Shown here piece by piece: positions 36,140 through 46,794 of a stretch of 64,000 nucleotides of DNA. The position numbers were made by a program, and so were the translations under genes. How positions within the stretch are numbered: position 1 is the first letter of the stretch; every line of letters begins with the position of its first letter. The notes beneath the pieces were generated by a model. That model made no database searches, had not been told where the DNA came from, and saw only the letters and a program-made list of their open reading frames with translations. The DNA is from Euptelea pleiosperma (lineage: Eukaryota; Streptophyta; Magnoliopsida; Ranunculales; Eupteleaceae): positions 13,579,190-13,643,189 of the forward strand of contig CM068553.1 of assembly GCA_035048495.1 (NCBI GenBank), read 5' to 3'.

Positions 36140-37241
36140 CAATGTTTTAAAACTCGGAATTTGGACTCGATCGACTCGGAAGTCATTTGAGTCGAGACAC
36201 CTCGATGAATTGTGAGTCGACTCAGTGAGTTATTAAATTAATTATTAAATATTTAAATATATAAAAATAATATTTATTTAAAAAACTTTGAAAAATAATA
36301 AACGGAAAATTTCTAAAAAGAAAACAAACTTTAATCTATTTACAAAAAAGAATACAACTTTTCGCAAATCCCAAAAAAGAAAACGAAATGCCCTTTCAAA
36401 GAGCGTTTCATTACGTGGCACATGTTTATCAAAAAAACGCCCTTTAAAAGGGCGTTTGTCAGTAAAAAACGCCATTTTAAAAGACGTTTTTCAGTAATAG
36501 ACGCTTTTTTTAAAAACGTCTGTCAGACCTCTGACAACTGACAGACGTTATTTTAAAGGGCGTGTGTCAGTAGAAAACACCCTTTTAAAAGGCGTTTTTC
36601 ACTGACAAACGCCATTTTAAAGGGCGTTCGGCCGTTGGGATCCGTTCTAATGGATAAACGTTATTTGAAATGGCGTTTTTTGTGACAGCGAGAGAGGAGA
36701 GGCAGGAGAATAGATGAAAGCGACTTAGACGGAATTTAAGTCGTCGCCTGGCAGACACCCTTTGAAAGGGCATTTTTTTCATGAAAACGTTTTTTAAAAA
36801 ACTATTTCTCAGGAATAAACGCCCTTTAAAAGGGCGTTTGTCAGACGTGTCAGCCATCAGTCATTTGTTAGTTAGTCGGCGACTGATTCGACTGACATCT
36901 GACGGAACGAAAGGGCGTTCCGTTTTCTTTTTTGGGATTTGCGAAAAGTTGTATTCTTTTTTGTAAATAGATTAAAGTTTGTTTTCTTTTCTGCAATTTT
37001 CTGAATAATAAAATATAGAAAAAAATACTAAAAACATTTAGATATTCAAGATAAAAAGTTTCGAGATGACTTGGCCTTTAAATGGTTGACTCAGTTTAGT
37101 TCGAGTCGACTCGGCTGAGTTTCCAAAATCGACTCAGCCAAGCTTGCAAATCAAAGTTAGATGCTGAGTTAACTCGAAATACAATCAAGTCGAGTCATAT
37201 CGGACGAGTCCCGAGTCAACTCAGCGAGTTTTAAAACATAG
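36140..37241. mobile_element. hAT-like element with GACTCGA-rich ends, inserted in MITE
   Basis: The ends CAATGTTTTAAAACTCGG and GCGAGTTTTAAAACATAG are inverted repeats. Flanks ATTGAGTC (36132-36139) and ATTGAATC (37242-37249) match at 7 of 8. Subterminal GAGTCGACTCAG motifs occur at both ends. It contains a fold-back unit at 36287-37015. Confidence 0.75.
36287..37015. repeat. Fold-back unit with an internal array of GGGCGTT hairpins
   Basis: Outer arms of about 110 bp (36287-36400 against 36905-37015) are close inverted repeats, containing TTGTAAATAGATTAAAGTTTG and GGGATTTGCGAAAAGTTG. Between them roughly nine short palindromes of the AACGCC(C/A)TTTTAAAAGGGCGTTT type follow one another, separated by GTCAGT/CTGACA text. 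No protein is expected; the open frames here are by-products of the repeats. Confidence 0.75.
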
Positions 37242-37617
37242 ATTGAATCCAACGGCTAGAATCACGCCTTAAAAAGTTCTAAAATCTGATGGCTATAGAT
37301 TAATTCAGGGTGATTTTTGGTGTGTATATCCCACCAAGAGTGAGGTAAACATCCATGCGGTTGGTGGGCCCAAGAAAATGCATCAAGTAGGGCCACACGA
37401 GTCCTCTGCATCTAAAAATTTTCCACAAAAAGGAAGCAAGCGAGCAAAAATCATATGAAGCCATGTACCAAAGCAACTTCTCTTACTAGGCAATTGTTGT
37501 ACTTACTATTACAAGGCACCCAACTTACCTAGCTCACTCAACTCTCTTCGAGGTCAAGCATACCGGATATTTACAAAAATGCCACTAAGCCAGATGCACT
37601 ACAACGGACAATACAAG

Positions 37618-38178
37618 TCACGGTTTATAGGCCAGGCGATGCATTCTGGATGAAATAAGCCTAACTACTTGAACAACTGCTTCAACGGTTCTCTTGTAAA
37701 ACCATTGGTATAGACTTTGAAATGGGGTACGCAAAAAACATAGCAAAGGAAAACCAAATAAGAGGGACATGACCCACCCGAGTACGCGGGATATAAGTAT
37801 CAACACTAACAAAGTGACCATTAACGCACCCGAGAAGTCGCAAACTAAGCCGGAGACACGCACGTACTTGTTGATCGGCTTACGATTGAGTCTCCTTTCA
37901 GATGCGAAGGAGTATATGAGTGTAGCAAGTATAAAAAGGACCATGCTTATGGGGTGTGTTTCAAATGGAGACACATCCTTTCCTTGATACTTCACTTGGA
38001 CCAGGCATACAAGCAATAGGATGGTATGGCGTACGGCCGAGGGAACGGGGCGTGGCAGGAAGCTTTGGCGGTTGTGTCGGCGGAAGAGAGGCAGGATTGC
38101 ACCAGCACCATAGGCCATTAATTGGGTTCGATCTCCTAAGAAAATGAAGAAACTTGAATTAACTAAGATATAAACCAT
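37618..38178 (-). CDS. Small multi-pass membrane protein of unknown function (inverted-repeat copy B)
   Basis: The frame is open for 186 codons. The start shared with copy A is at 38118 (MAYGAGAILPLFRRHN), giving 166 residues. The upstream 20 codons overlap the acceptor-like TTTTCTTAG and may be intron. Hydrophobic segments and motifs follow copy A: KYQGKDVSPFETHP, ILATLIYSFAS, RVSGLVCDFSGALMVTLLVL, LYQWFYKRT and SSRMH. It lacks the HKRVSGL duplication of copy A and instead has LNRKPINKYVRVSGL, which may be the ancestral form. It is transcribed towards copy A. Function unknown. Confidence 0.6.
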   Translation of the reverse strand: MVYILVNSSFFIFLGDRTQLMAYGAGAILPLFRRHNRQSFLPRPVPSAVRHTILLLVCLVQVKYQGKDVSPFETHPISMVLFILATLIYSFASERRLNRKPINKYVRVSGLVCDFSGALMVTLLVLILISRVLGWVMSLLFGFPLLCFLRTPFQSLYQWFYKRTVEAVVQVVRLISSRMHRLAYKP

Positions 38179-38221
38179 GGTTTTAAAATATGGTTATAAT
38201 TTCGGTTATAACAGTTATTTC

Positions 38222-38674
38222 TTTTTTTTTTTGCTAAATGTAAATGGAATTGAAGAGAAGGAAAACTGTACAGAAACGCGCTGAGGGACACGAGACCCTA
38301 TGGCATCCCAACTAGGTTGGCACCCTGAGGACACGGGACCCAGACCCAAAGCGGAGACAAAAAGAATTATGTAAATCTATAGTATATGGCACAAGGATCC
38401 ATTTTTATAGAGAAATGGAGGTCGTTCTACATACGATTCAGAATTTCCTTCTTCTAAATTAGCACCATTATTTGCAAGGATATCTGCTGAGAAATTTGTT
38501 TCCCTCCGTGTGGAGGTAATGAAACAGTGGGTGGTACTCTTGATCGCAGCCTCCCATTTCGGAGACTTCCTCTGCCCCAAAGCTTGGACAGCAGTTAGCG
38601 AGTCTGATTCGATCCATAGCTTCCTCCACCCCTTGTTGATAGCCCAAGCCACTCCTATTGCTCGACATTCAGCA
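38222..38674 (-). mobile_element. 5'-truncated L1 LINE with RNase H-like 3' domain
   Basis: Minus-strand reading gives GWRKLWIESDSLTAVQALG and RETNFSADILANNGA, an RVT_3 RNase H-type domain common in plant L1 ORF2. The poly(A) tail is the T run at 38222-38232. Flanks ATAACAGTTATTTC (38208-38221) and ATAACGGTTACTTC (38675-38688) are a 14-bp target-site duplication with two differences. Arm A of the inverted duplication carries the empty site, with one copy of this sequence near 32765-32780. Confidence 0.85.
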
Positions 38675-38782
38675 ATAACGGTTACTTCCGTATACTATAT
38701 TACTGTTATTTACCATTAAAACACAAGTGTCTGGTAAATCAATAACGGTCGTCTCGTTTAAACTATGGTTTTAATACGTATA

Positions 38783-39133
38783 GGGTCGGGCTCAGGGGAC
38801 CCCATTTTTGACACCCATTTTGGTGTACCCATGTAGAAGATGAATCAATGGCTGATTTTTGGGGAGGATGATCTCTATGGTAAGGAGATCATCCTCAAAA
38901 AAACTCAAATCATTCTGATATCCATAGACTGGTTTAAAAGTTGAGGAATTATGGACCGTCGATTTTTACTGTGTAACTTGAAAACCACATTTGATGAGGT
39001 TAGAAATTTCAGAATGGGCTTATTTTTTGTAGGGGTGATCTATATGGTGAGGAGGATCTCCTCACCAAAAATCAGCCATTGATTCATCTTCTACATGGGT
39101 ACGCCAAAAATGGGGGTCCCCCGAGCCCGACCC
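38783..39133. mobile_element. Mutator-like MITE (351 bp) in arm B
   Basis: The long terminal inverted repeats begin GGGTCGGGCTCAGGGGACCC and end GGTCCCCCGAGCCCGACCC, with a central GATGATCTCTATGG...GATCATCC part. Flanks ATACGTATA (38774-38782) and ATACTTAAA (39134-39142) match at 7 of 9, consistent with a 9-bp Mutator-type duplication. It is absent at the equivalent place in arm A. Confidence 0.7.
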
Positions 39134-39396
39134 ATACTTAAAACATCTTATGAAGTAAGTTGGGTTTTGATTAAAAAGTAAAGGAAATACCTTGGAGATG
39201 AAACTAAAGCTTTCACTGCGCACTTTGCTTTGCCACACCCCAAGTCCCCTACGAGCTGCCATGGGATGGTTTTATAAGAACTTTTGTTCTTAGGAGTTAG
39301 GTCTGAGTGTGTCTGAATAGGTGGACTTTCATGCCAATTATTTGACCCTATCCTTAACCGGGTAAACGGGAAACCGTCCCAATACATGGGCCGTCC

Positions 39397-39515
39397 CATA
39401 ACACTATTTGGAATATTCTCCTATGAAATCATGTGGGCTCCATTTCGGCCCATATAACACTATTTGGAATATCCTCCTATTAAATCTTGTGGGCTCCATC
39501 TCAGTAAAACTTGTG
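39397..39515 (+). repeat. 60-bp tandem duplication
   Basis: ATAACACTATTTGGAATAT plus CTCCTAT(G/T)AAATC(A/T)TGTGGGC occurs twice at a spacing of about 60 bp. It borders the outer end of inverted-duplication arm B. Confidence 0.6.
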
Positions 39516-39519
39516 TCAC

Positions 39520-39881
39520 AAGATGTTGTGACGGAAGCCGGTCACAGCTCTCAATATGAGCCACGTGGCATACTATTAGAGGATGATGACCGTATGGATG
39601 TTTGGCCAGTCCCTAGGTGGATCGGTACACAAAACATCAGCTTGATTAGTGATTTCTAACCGATTCGATTGATGTTATTTTCATGGGTTTATTTTAACGG
39701 TAGGAATTCGAGCATTATTGAGCGTTATTTGGGTGCAAAAATACAAAGGTTGTAAATGACTAATCAGACTGATTTTTGGTTTGTAGGTCCACTGAGGGAC
39801 TGGCTAAACATCCATACGGTCAACGCCCTCTGATCGTGAGCCACGTGGCTTGTACTGAGTGCTGTAACCGGCTTGCATCTT
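39520..39881. mobile_element. Fold-back Mutator-like MITE, CACGTGGC family
   Basis: The left arm (GCCGGTCACAGCTC, GAGCCACGTGGCAT, CGTATGGATGTTTGGCC) is inverted in the right arm (AACATCCATACGG, GAGCCACGTGGCTT, CTGTAACCGGC). Flanks TTGTGTCAC (39511-39519) and TTGGGTCAA (39882-39890) match at 7 of 9. Confidence 0.7.
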
Positions 39882-40296
39882 TTGGGTCAATGAGGCGGTA
39901 ACTTTTCCCCTTATCCAATCCTCGTTTTGCAGACGTGCATTATTTTCATGGGATTGACGCAGAATGCGTGGTCACTGCAATAGTCTCTCTCAAGTCAAAA
40001 ACTTCTTTAATTGAAACGGCAAAAGTGATCACCAGAGGAGTTGGCCAGTCGGTGGCGTGTGGTCGGCAGATTTTGTCTTTAAATGCTTGCATGGAGGCAA
40101 ATGCTTGAAATCGGTCCCACAATAAAATAATTCTTTGGGTCTGCCCCTCTCAATTGATGACTATTTGTCTCGATAGACTTGACCAAGTCAAGTTGACTTA
40201 GAGAAAAAAAAATGTAGGGAAAATTTTTGCCTCACGCATTTCTTGACATAAACTGTGTTAACGATGTGGATAACATCCTTAGAGTGGATTGCTGAA

Positions 40297-40666
40297 GGGT
40301 CGGGCTCCGTTGACAGGTATGACACAATATAAGCCACGTGGCACACTGTTACAGGACTCTGACCGTATGGATGTTTGTCCTATCCATGGTGGACCTAAAA
40401 ACCAAAAATCAGCCTGATTAGTGATGTGCTTTGGATTGGACTTATTTTCATGGGCTGATCTCAACTGTGGGAATTTGAGCTGTATTTGGGGTACAAAGAT
40501 CCAACACTTATATATCACTAATCAGGCTGATTTTTGGTTTGGAGGTCCACCATGGGATAGGACAAACATGCATACAGTCAGAGTCCTGTAACAGTGTGCC
40601 ATGTGGCTTATATTGTGTCCCAGTCATTTTTCTTGTCATTTTATACCTGTCAACGGAGCCCGACCC
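40297..40666. mobile_element. Fold-back Mutator-like MITE with perfect 9-bp target-site duplication
   Basis: The ends GGGTCGGGCTCCGTTGACAG and CTGTCAACGGAGCCCGACCC are exact inverted repeats. ATTGCTGAA is present at 40288-40296 and 40667-40675. The inner arms carry GCCACGTGGCACACTGTTAC and AACAGTGTGCCATGTGGC. This copy fixes the family's ends and assigns it to Mutator-like elements. Confidence 0.9.
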
Positions 40667-40925
40667 ATTGCTGAAATTTTGGCCCACCTCTTACTGTGAG
40701 ATATGGATGACATCATTTTCTTAAAAACAGACCCATAAATGTTTGGCCCACGTGTTGGATCTGTATAAGACAAGGGTCAAGCTCTAGCTAGGGACTCACT
40801 TTTTGCACTAATGCTCTTGGGCGTGGATTCCGAAAATGCAACCGGTAGTTGTGCTTTGGCAAAAAGTGAATGCCAGCTCAGCACCTACAACCATCGTTGG
40901 ATTCTCAAAATCTTCGCCCGATAGC

Positions 40926-41946
40926 TAGGGCTGTCAAAGGGCCCTGGCCAGGGTTGGGCCCTAGCCTGATCCTAGCACTACCCTCACTTATAAGGGTGAG
41001 GCCCTAGCCCGGCTCTAGCTCTTAGAGGGCCTAGTTGGCTAGGCCCTATCCCTAACCTCAAAGGGCTGGAGTTGGGTCAGGGTAGGGCTGGGGTGCCTAG
41101 AAGAAGAGTATTAAAAAATATAAAAACTTTATGTAAAAGTAGTTGCTATTATAATGCACTTAGCTTGGTAACGTGTTTCCTCGGTTTAATTTATGTAGAT
41201 TTTTCAATGAACATAATTTTTTCATTATAAGGATGAGTCGTTAAGGCTTGAAAATGAAATATTTTATTATTTTTAAAAACCTTGATAAAATAAATGATAT
41301 ATTATAAATTTATGCTAGAAAAAAGCCATTTTTGAGTAATTTTGAACCATTCTTAAATTTTCAAAATAGAAACGATTTTGGTCCGTTCATAATTTTGGAA
41401 TGGCTCAGTCATTTGGAAATTGCCCAAAATTGTATCTTTTTAAGATAATTGTAGTGTCCGACACAAATAACGTCCTGACACGTGTACCTAAGGAAACAAA
41501 GAGACCATGCCAACCGATTTTCTCCCTTTTTGTATATTTTGTTTTCAAAATGGATTAGCTTCCCTAGGTAGCTTGGAACTCTCATTAACAGTTGGACACT
41601 CCAACGATATGTGACCTTATAACAACCCATTTTTTATTTCAAAAGCCAACTTAATTTAGTTAATTTTGGATATACCATGCACACCTAGTGTCATTTTCGG
41701 GAAAAAAAAAAAAAGGTAAACTAAGTGCGTTGTTTTATGGAATATAATTTAAAAAATAAATAAAACAGAGATGATTTGCTAAGGGCCGGGTCCCCTTGAG
41801 TGTGTCCCTGCCCCGACCCTTAGTTAATTAGAAGGGCCTTACATATCTAGGCTCGGCTCAACCCTAAGGGCTTGAAATTAAATTAAAAAAAAAAACAGCC
41901 CTCTTTTTTAGGGCTTTTAAAGGGCTGGGTTGGATTGACACCCGTA
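40926..41946. mobile_element. hAT-like nonautonomous element, GGGCCCTAGCC-rich ends
   Basis: The left end TAGGGCTGTCAAAGGGCC and right end GGGTTGGATTGACACCCGTA are imperfect inverted repeats. Subterminal GGGCTGG and CCTAGCCC motifs occur. Flanks CCGATAGC and CCAAGAGC match at 6 of 8, suggesting an old insertion. No coding region. Confidence 0.5.
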
Positions 41947-42372
41947 CCAAGAGCATTAGTGAAATTATTAGTGCAAAAAGGTTGGTCCACGGATCATGAC
42001 CCATATAACAAAATACCATACCATTAAAGAATGTGTAAGTTGAAGAGTTTAAACAGGCAAAGAAAAGGTCAAAACTGATGTGGATTAAAGTTTTGCAATG
42101 ATATTTTTTTTAAAATTGCCATAACAGAAAAAATGACTTCATGCATAATTGAATGAAGGGACATGATTCATGCCACCAACCCTATATTATTAAGATTAGG
42201 CTAACAAAAGTTTGGTTTGCTTCCCTGCTTCCTCATTAAAATGATTTTACTTTCCAGAACAAGAAGAGAAAACTTCTCTTGATCCTGACAAACGTAGTCT
42301 CATTCATCTTAAGGGGTTACTCGGCAAAACCTTCTATCTACAAACAAGTTTCTTTATGGTCTCCCCTTCCCT

Positions 42373-44088
42373 GTCACGCCCCGAATTCAGGAACCCGAAC
42401 TCGACTTGAATGCCCGTAGATCAACCCGTTTACCCGAAATCTAGGGTTTGATAGATAAAAATTAAAATTTTAAAGGGACTCGAAATAATTCTTAAAGATT
42501 ACTATAATTCCTCATAAATCAAGACAATAAACTTTTGAAAATGAATTTTTATTAATTTAACCGTTTGATATATTTTTCGGATTAAATTTTTGTGATTTAA
42601 CAGTACGATATCCAAATTAAGAGTTAAATTTATTTTCAATTAAAACTAGGTTATGATCTTTATAATTATTTAAAAAATATTTTAAACAACTTTTGTTAAG
42701 ACAGTTAAGCTAAATCATTCATTTGATAGGTATATGAATTTATTTATTTTTTGTGATTAACGGTCAACTTTTGGTCAATTTTCAAAGTTCGTCGAAAAAA
42801 TATTTTCTTTTAGAGTTTTATTCTATACTTTCAAATAATTAACTTTTGTTAAGAAATCTTGATCAAAAATAATATTTACTATTTTTAAAATTTTAAATAC
42901 ATTCTAAAAATCTACCCTAAAAATTTATGTTGTAAAAATTCAATTGCTCAAAGTATCAAAATCACGATGTGTTATTGACTAATTCAAAAACTCGTAGATT
43001 CGAGATCTAATCAATCTAAAATTAAATAATGTATATCTAAAGTCTATTACATCAATTAAAATAATAAAAATTTAAATTTTTTTGATAATCCTCTTTCGTC
43101 AGTCAATCCCCTTCATCCGCCTTCATCTCACTGAGATCAAAAAAACCTAAAATGGTGTATGTAAGAGTGAGTCAAATGCTCACTCAGATTTTTCACCCCG
43201 AAACATGATTCAACTAATACAAGATATACCGTCATATATATTCGCATAAATTAAATTGTCAAGCAACAACATTATAATATTAATGAATGTGTTAATATAA
43301 AAACTTACAAATACACAACCCATGCAGAGGATCTCCTTCTTCACCCGTATAGAGGGTATTTTCAAAGTTTTCGTGTCTTTCACCCTAGAGAATTCACTCT
43401 CAACTTGCTTAATCGCTTCTGAATATAAATACGAATACATGACTTTAACGTGTAAAGAACTAATCCCTTGTTAAATAATAATATCCACACAATGAGTCTC
43501 AAATATAGAACAATCTATCAATATTATAATGGTGCGTATAATTACAATAACAAGATTTACAGCTTATCAATCAATACATGCACATGAATCAATAATTATT
43601 ATTGAAAGAATCATGAAAAGGGTACCTACCTTAAACCTTTGTTGATACTCTAAAAGTATTCACCAAATTTAAGAATGATAAATTGAGGAAATAAGAGAAA
43701 AGTGAGGTAAGTGTATTTTTTAATATGAGAGTCGGTTAGGCTTTAGTGTAGGGAGAATCTAAAATTTCTCTTAAATAGATTATTAGTAGATTTAGGATTT
43801 GAGTTTTTGTATAAATTTTTTGGAAGTCAATTCTTAGCCATTGGATCAAAGGTTAGTAGAGGGTTGGGATCAATTAGGGTTTTTGTTTATAATAAAGTTT
43901 AGGATTTTGGTTGAGAGATTCTCTCTATCTTTTATGGAATAAATAACAACTTTCTATTTTATTTTAATTTAAAAGTGATTTTCGTCACTTTTAAAAGCGT
44001 AAATTTTACAACCCACTAAAAGGTTTATTTTATGTTGGATATGGGCTAGAAATAGGCCCAAAGCTTATGTGTATAAACTAGACTCTAA
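42373..44088. mobile_element. Possible gypsy-type LTR fragment
   Basis: The text begins TGTCACGCCCCGAATTC, a common start of plant Ty3/gypsy LTRs. It is followed by AT-rich sequence and by TACCTACCTTAAACCTTTG-like text near 43620. No second LTR, primer-binding site or protein domain was found. The fold-back element at 44098 is inserted next to it. Confidence 0.3.
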
Positions 44089-44097
44089 TTAAGATTA

Positions 44098-44985
44098 GGG
44101 AATTTTTGACATACCCCCCCCCCCTATGTTATCTTTGAAATTTGTCATACTCCCCACCACACACAATTTGAAAAAGCTGTCATACACTCCTATGACCTTG
44201 GTCCACATTACGTTGACCGTTATTGACCCGAATAGACTAACAATTTCTTTTGAAAGGACGAAGTTGCCCCTTTCTTCCAACTTAGAATAAGGGAGTTTGG
44301 GTCAAAACCCTAAATCCAATCAAATGGAACGATGAAATGGCCTTTTGTCTAACAAGTATGAGACTAGTAAAAAAGTATCTTTAAGGAGGGAACTAGGATT
44401 GCACAGCCTGTCAGTACTTGGAGTTGCAGATGTACTTTGGACTGTACTTTGAACTGACCGATGTTCCAGCCTATGCAAAAGCTTTGACCAAAATTTATCC
44501 TAACAACCTCAAGAATTTCCAAAGCACTTCTAAACACTGATTGCCTACACTTTTGAACATCAAATTCACAAAACAAATTTGTTTTTATTTTTACTTGTTT
44601 GCAACTTTCTTGAATCCAAGAATCTGTGCCACTGGCATTTCAGCACATTACATTTGCTACAACTACTTTCAATCTCATCTTCATCCTTGCCCATACTTGG
44701 TACAAATTCATGGTGATGAGTAGTGCAACCTACCGAAGCCTCATGTTCGACAGTCATTTTATTGGGTTTAGGGTTTTGACCCAAACCCCCTTGTTCTAAG
44801 GTTGAAGAAAAGGGGCAACTTTGTCCTTTCAAAAGAAATTGTTAGTGAATTCGGGTCAATAACGGTCAACGTATGGTGGACCAAGGTCATAGGTGGGTAT
44901 GTCAGCTTTTTCAAATTGTGGGGGGGAGGGGGTATGTCAAATTTCAAATTTCAAAGATAACATGGGGGGTATGTCAAAAATTCCC
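44098..44985. mobile_element. Fold-back Mutator-like element, ~240-bp terminal inverted repeats, perfect 9-bp duplication
   Basis: GGGAATTTTTGACATACCCC at the left mirrors GGGGTATGTCAAAAATTCCC at the right. The arms continue for about 240 bp (44098-44335 and 44745-44985) and contain TGACCTTGGTCCAC against GTGGACCAAGGTCA. TTAAGATTA is duplicated exactly (44089-44097, 44986-44994). The 400-bp middle has an 88-codon minus-strand frame (44566-44832) with several Cys/His but no family I recognise. Confidence 0.88.
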
Positions 44986-45189
44986 TTAAGATTATTTTTA
45001 GGCATTAAAAGTCTCTAAATTAGTCTTAAATGCCTACCCTACTAATTTTACTCAAACAACATGCAACCAAGCATTAATACTTCATATTTATTGACAAAAT
45101 ATCATTAACATAATTTAAATTTCTAAAATATCCTGAAATTGAACATTGACGGTGCCTGAAATTTGTTGTCGAAGGCAACAAGGTCTGGG

Positions 45190-45660
45190 TTTCATTATTA
45201 AAAGGGATTCTAACTATTTTATGACAGCATAAAGGTACCTGGTCAAGAGCAGAATCAGTAAAAGAAGCTGAGGCTAGGGCAATGAAATGGGGGTTACAAG
45301 TGACAAAAGATATGAGAATTCAAAAGCTAATGGTAAAAGCAGATGCAAAAGATCTTGTAAACCATCTTGCAAAAAAGTCTGTTTTGTAGCATACATCAGT
45401 TATCTGCACAAACATCTTACATCTTGCTTATTCCTTTTCTGAGATTTCTGTTTTTGCTTCTCTTGTAAGGAATCTAATATTTCTATTAACTTAATAGTTG
45501 TTAAGGCTAAAACCTATTCCTCTTCTCAATGTTAGTCGGACTCCACCTCCTTGGCTCGCAAACTTTTACTTGCTAGAGATGGGAGAACATAGAAGTTGAC
45601 TTTATCCTTTTGCTTCTTTAGTTAATACGTATTTTCTGATGTTGATTATAAAAAAAATGA
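45190..45660 (+). mobile_element. LINE 3' end with RNase H-like piece
   Basis: Plus-strand text gives EAEARAMKWGLQVTKDMRIQ and VKADAKDLVNHLAKKS, the RVT_3 RNase H pattern of plant L1 ORF2, interrupted by frame breaks. It ends near the A-run at 45649-45656. Confidence 0.6.
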
Positions 45661-46219
45661 TGATAATGATATTGTTCTCTAAAAAACAGAAAAGATTTAT
45701 GGAAAATTTCTCAAATAATTAATAAAATTGTCGTTTATGAGCAGAATGTTAATAACTTTATTGAAATATGCACAAAAGCAACGATTTTCGAGTTTGCCCT
45801 TAACATTTTTGGTAATACTCGAAAATATCATTCAAAGGCATTGACGACGTAGCTGCAATGACTGTACGCATAAACCCTTCCCCATATAACATGATTTTGG
45901 AGACTTTAAAGTAAATCGTCCGATTGTAGATGATATCAAAGAGAGATGATAAAACCACCGTTCGTCTTCTGTCAACTGTCACATCTACACGACATACGAG
46001 TAAACCTTGATGACATATGATTATGTGTCAAAAATTTATTGGTTGTCACGGTCTTCGATGATAGCATATCAACAAAGGTTTACCCCGTTGAAACAATCTC
46101 ATTCTTACTATTTTTCCCTCCCAAAATCTTTTACCCTTTTAAAATCTTCTATGTGAGAACGACCTTTGTAACTTGGATGAACGGAAACCCTGCAACAAGA
46201 ACGTGAATGGGAACGGAAA

Positions 46220-46390
46220 CCTTTTCATCGGTTTGCACTTCTTATCATGGTTTTTCATTCATTGTCATCATTTTCTCTTTATTGTCATCGGTTTGCACTT
46301 TCTTTTCATTATTTTTCTTTCTTGTCATTCGTTTGCACTTCCTTATCACCAGTTTGATATTTATTTTCACCAGGTCTCGATACATATACT
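46220..46390 (+). repeat. Outlying block of the 21-bp minisatellite
   Basis: About seven degenerate units (ATCGGTTTGCACTTCTTATC, TTGTCATCGGTTTGCAC) match those at 47060-48055. A MITE-like fragment lies between the two blocks (46795-46990). Confidence 0.6.
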
Positions 46391-46794
46391 AAAGTCTCAC
46401 ACTAATTGGTGGTCTTCTAACAGTTGGATTAGGGTCCTTTTCGCGGTTGACCATTGATAAGAACACGTCTTGTTTCCTTCAAGAGAGGTGGAGAATATGC
46501 TTTCAATAAAAATTTTTTAAATCAAGCAACCCAATTTTCATATTATTTGAAAAGATTTTACTCAAAGAATTCAAATTTGAAATTGAGTCCGTTGAGCAAC
46601 AAATAAAGAAATTATTCTTTTAATTAATGCATTCTCAATCAATGAAATCCGTTGAGCAACAAAGAAGAAAATTATTATCTCAATTAATGTAATCCATGGA
46701 CCTATAAAAGAAACTATTCTCTTAATCAATGCAATCAATCCTCAATGAATCAGTAAACAAATCTTTAACTTTCTTTTTATGTTTTAATTTTAAA

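Larger units (their letters stand above)
36030..37398. mobile_element. Fold-back MITE downstream of membrane-protein copy B, split by a hAT insertion
   Basis: The left part (GGATGTTTAGTC, AAAAATCAGCTTG, ...GATTGAGTCC) resumes after the hAT element as GATTGAATCCAACGG, then TGATTTTTGGTGTGTATATC, AACATCCATGCGG and GGGCCCAAG. It corresponds to 33772-34078 in arm A. Confidence 0.65.
36030..39388 (-). repeat. Arm B of the large inverted duplication
   Basis: The reverse complement matches arm A (32218-34080) over gene, flanks and MITE. It is longer because of later insertions: hAT 36140-37241, L1 38222-38674 and MITE 38783-39133. At the L1 and MITE sites arm A shows the uninterrupted sequence. Confidence 0.8.

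Noticed and set aside
36288..36966. Overlapping 61-90-codon frames in the hairpin array as small proteins
   Set aside because: They mirror each other on both strands because the DNA is palindromic.
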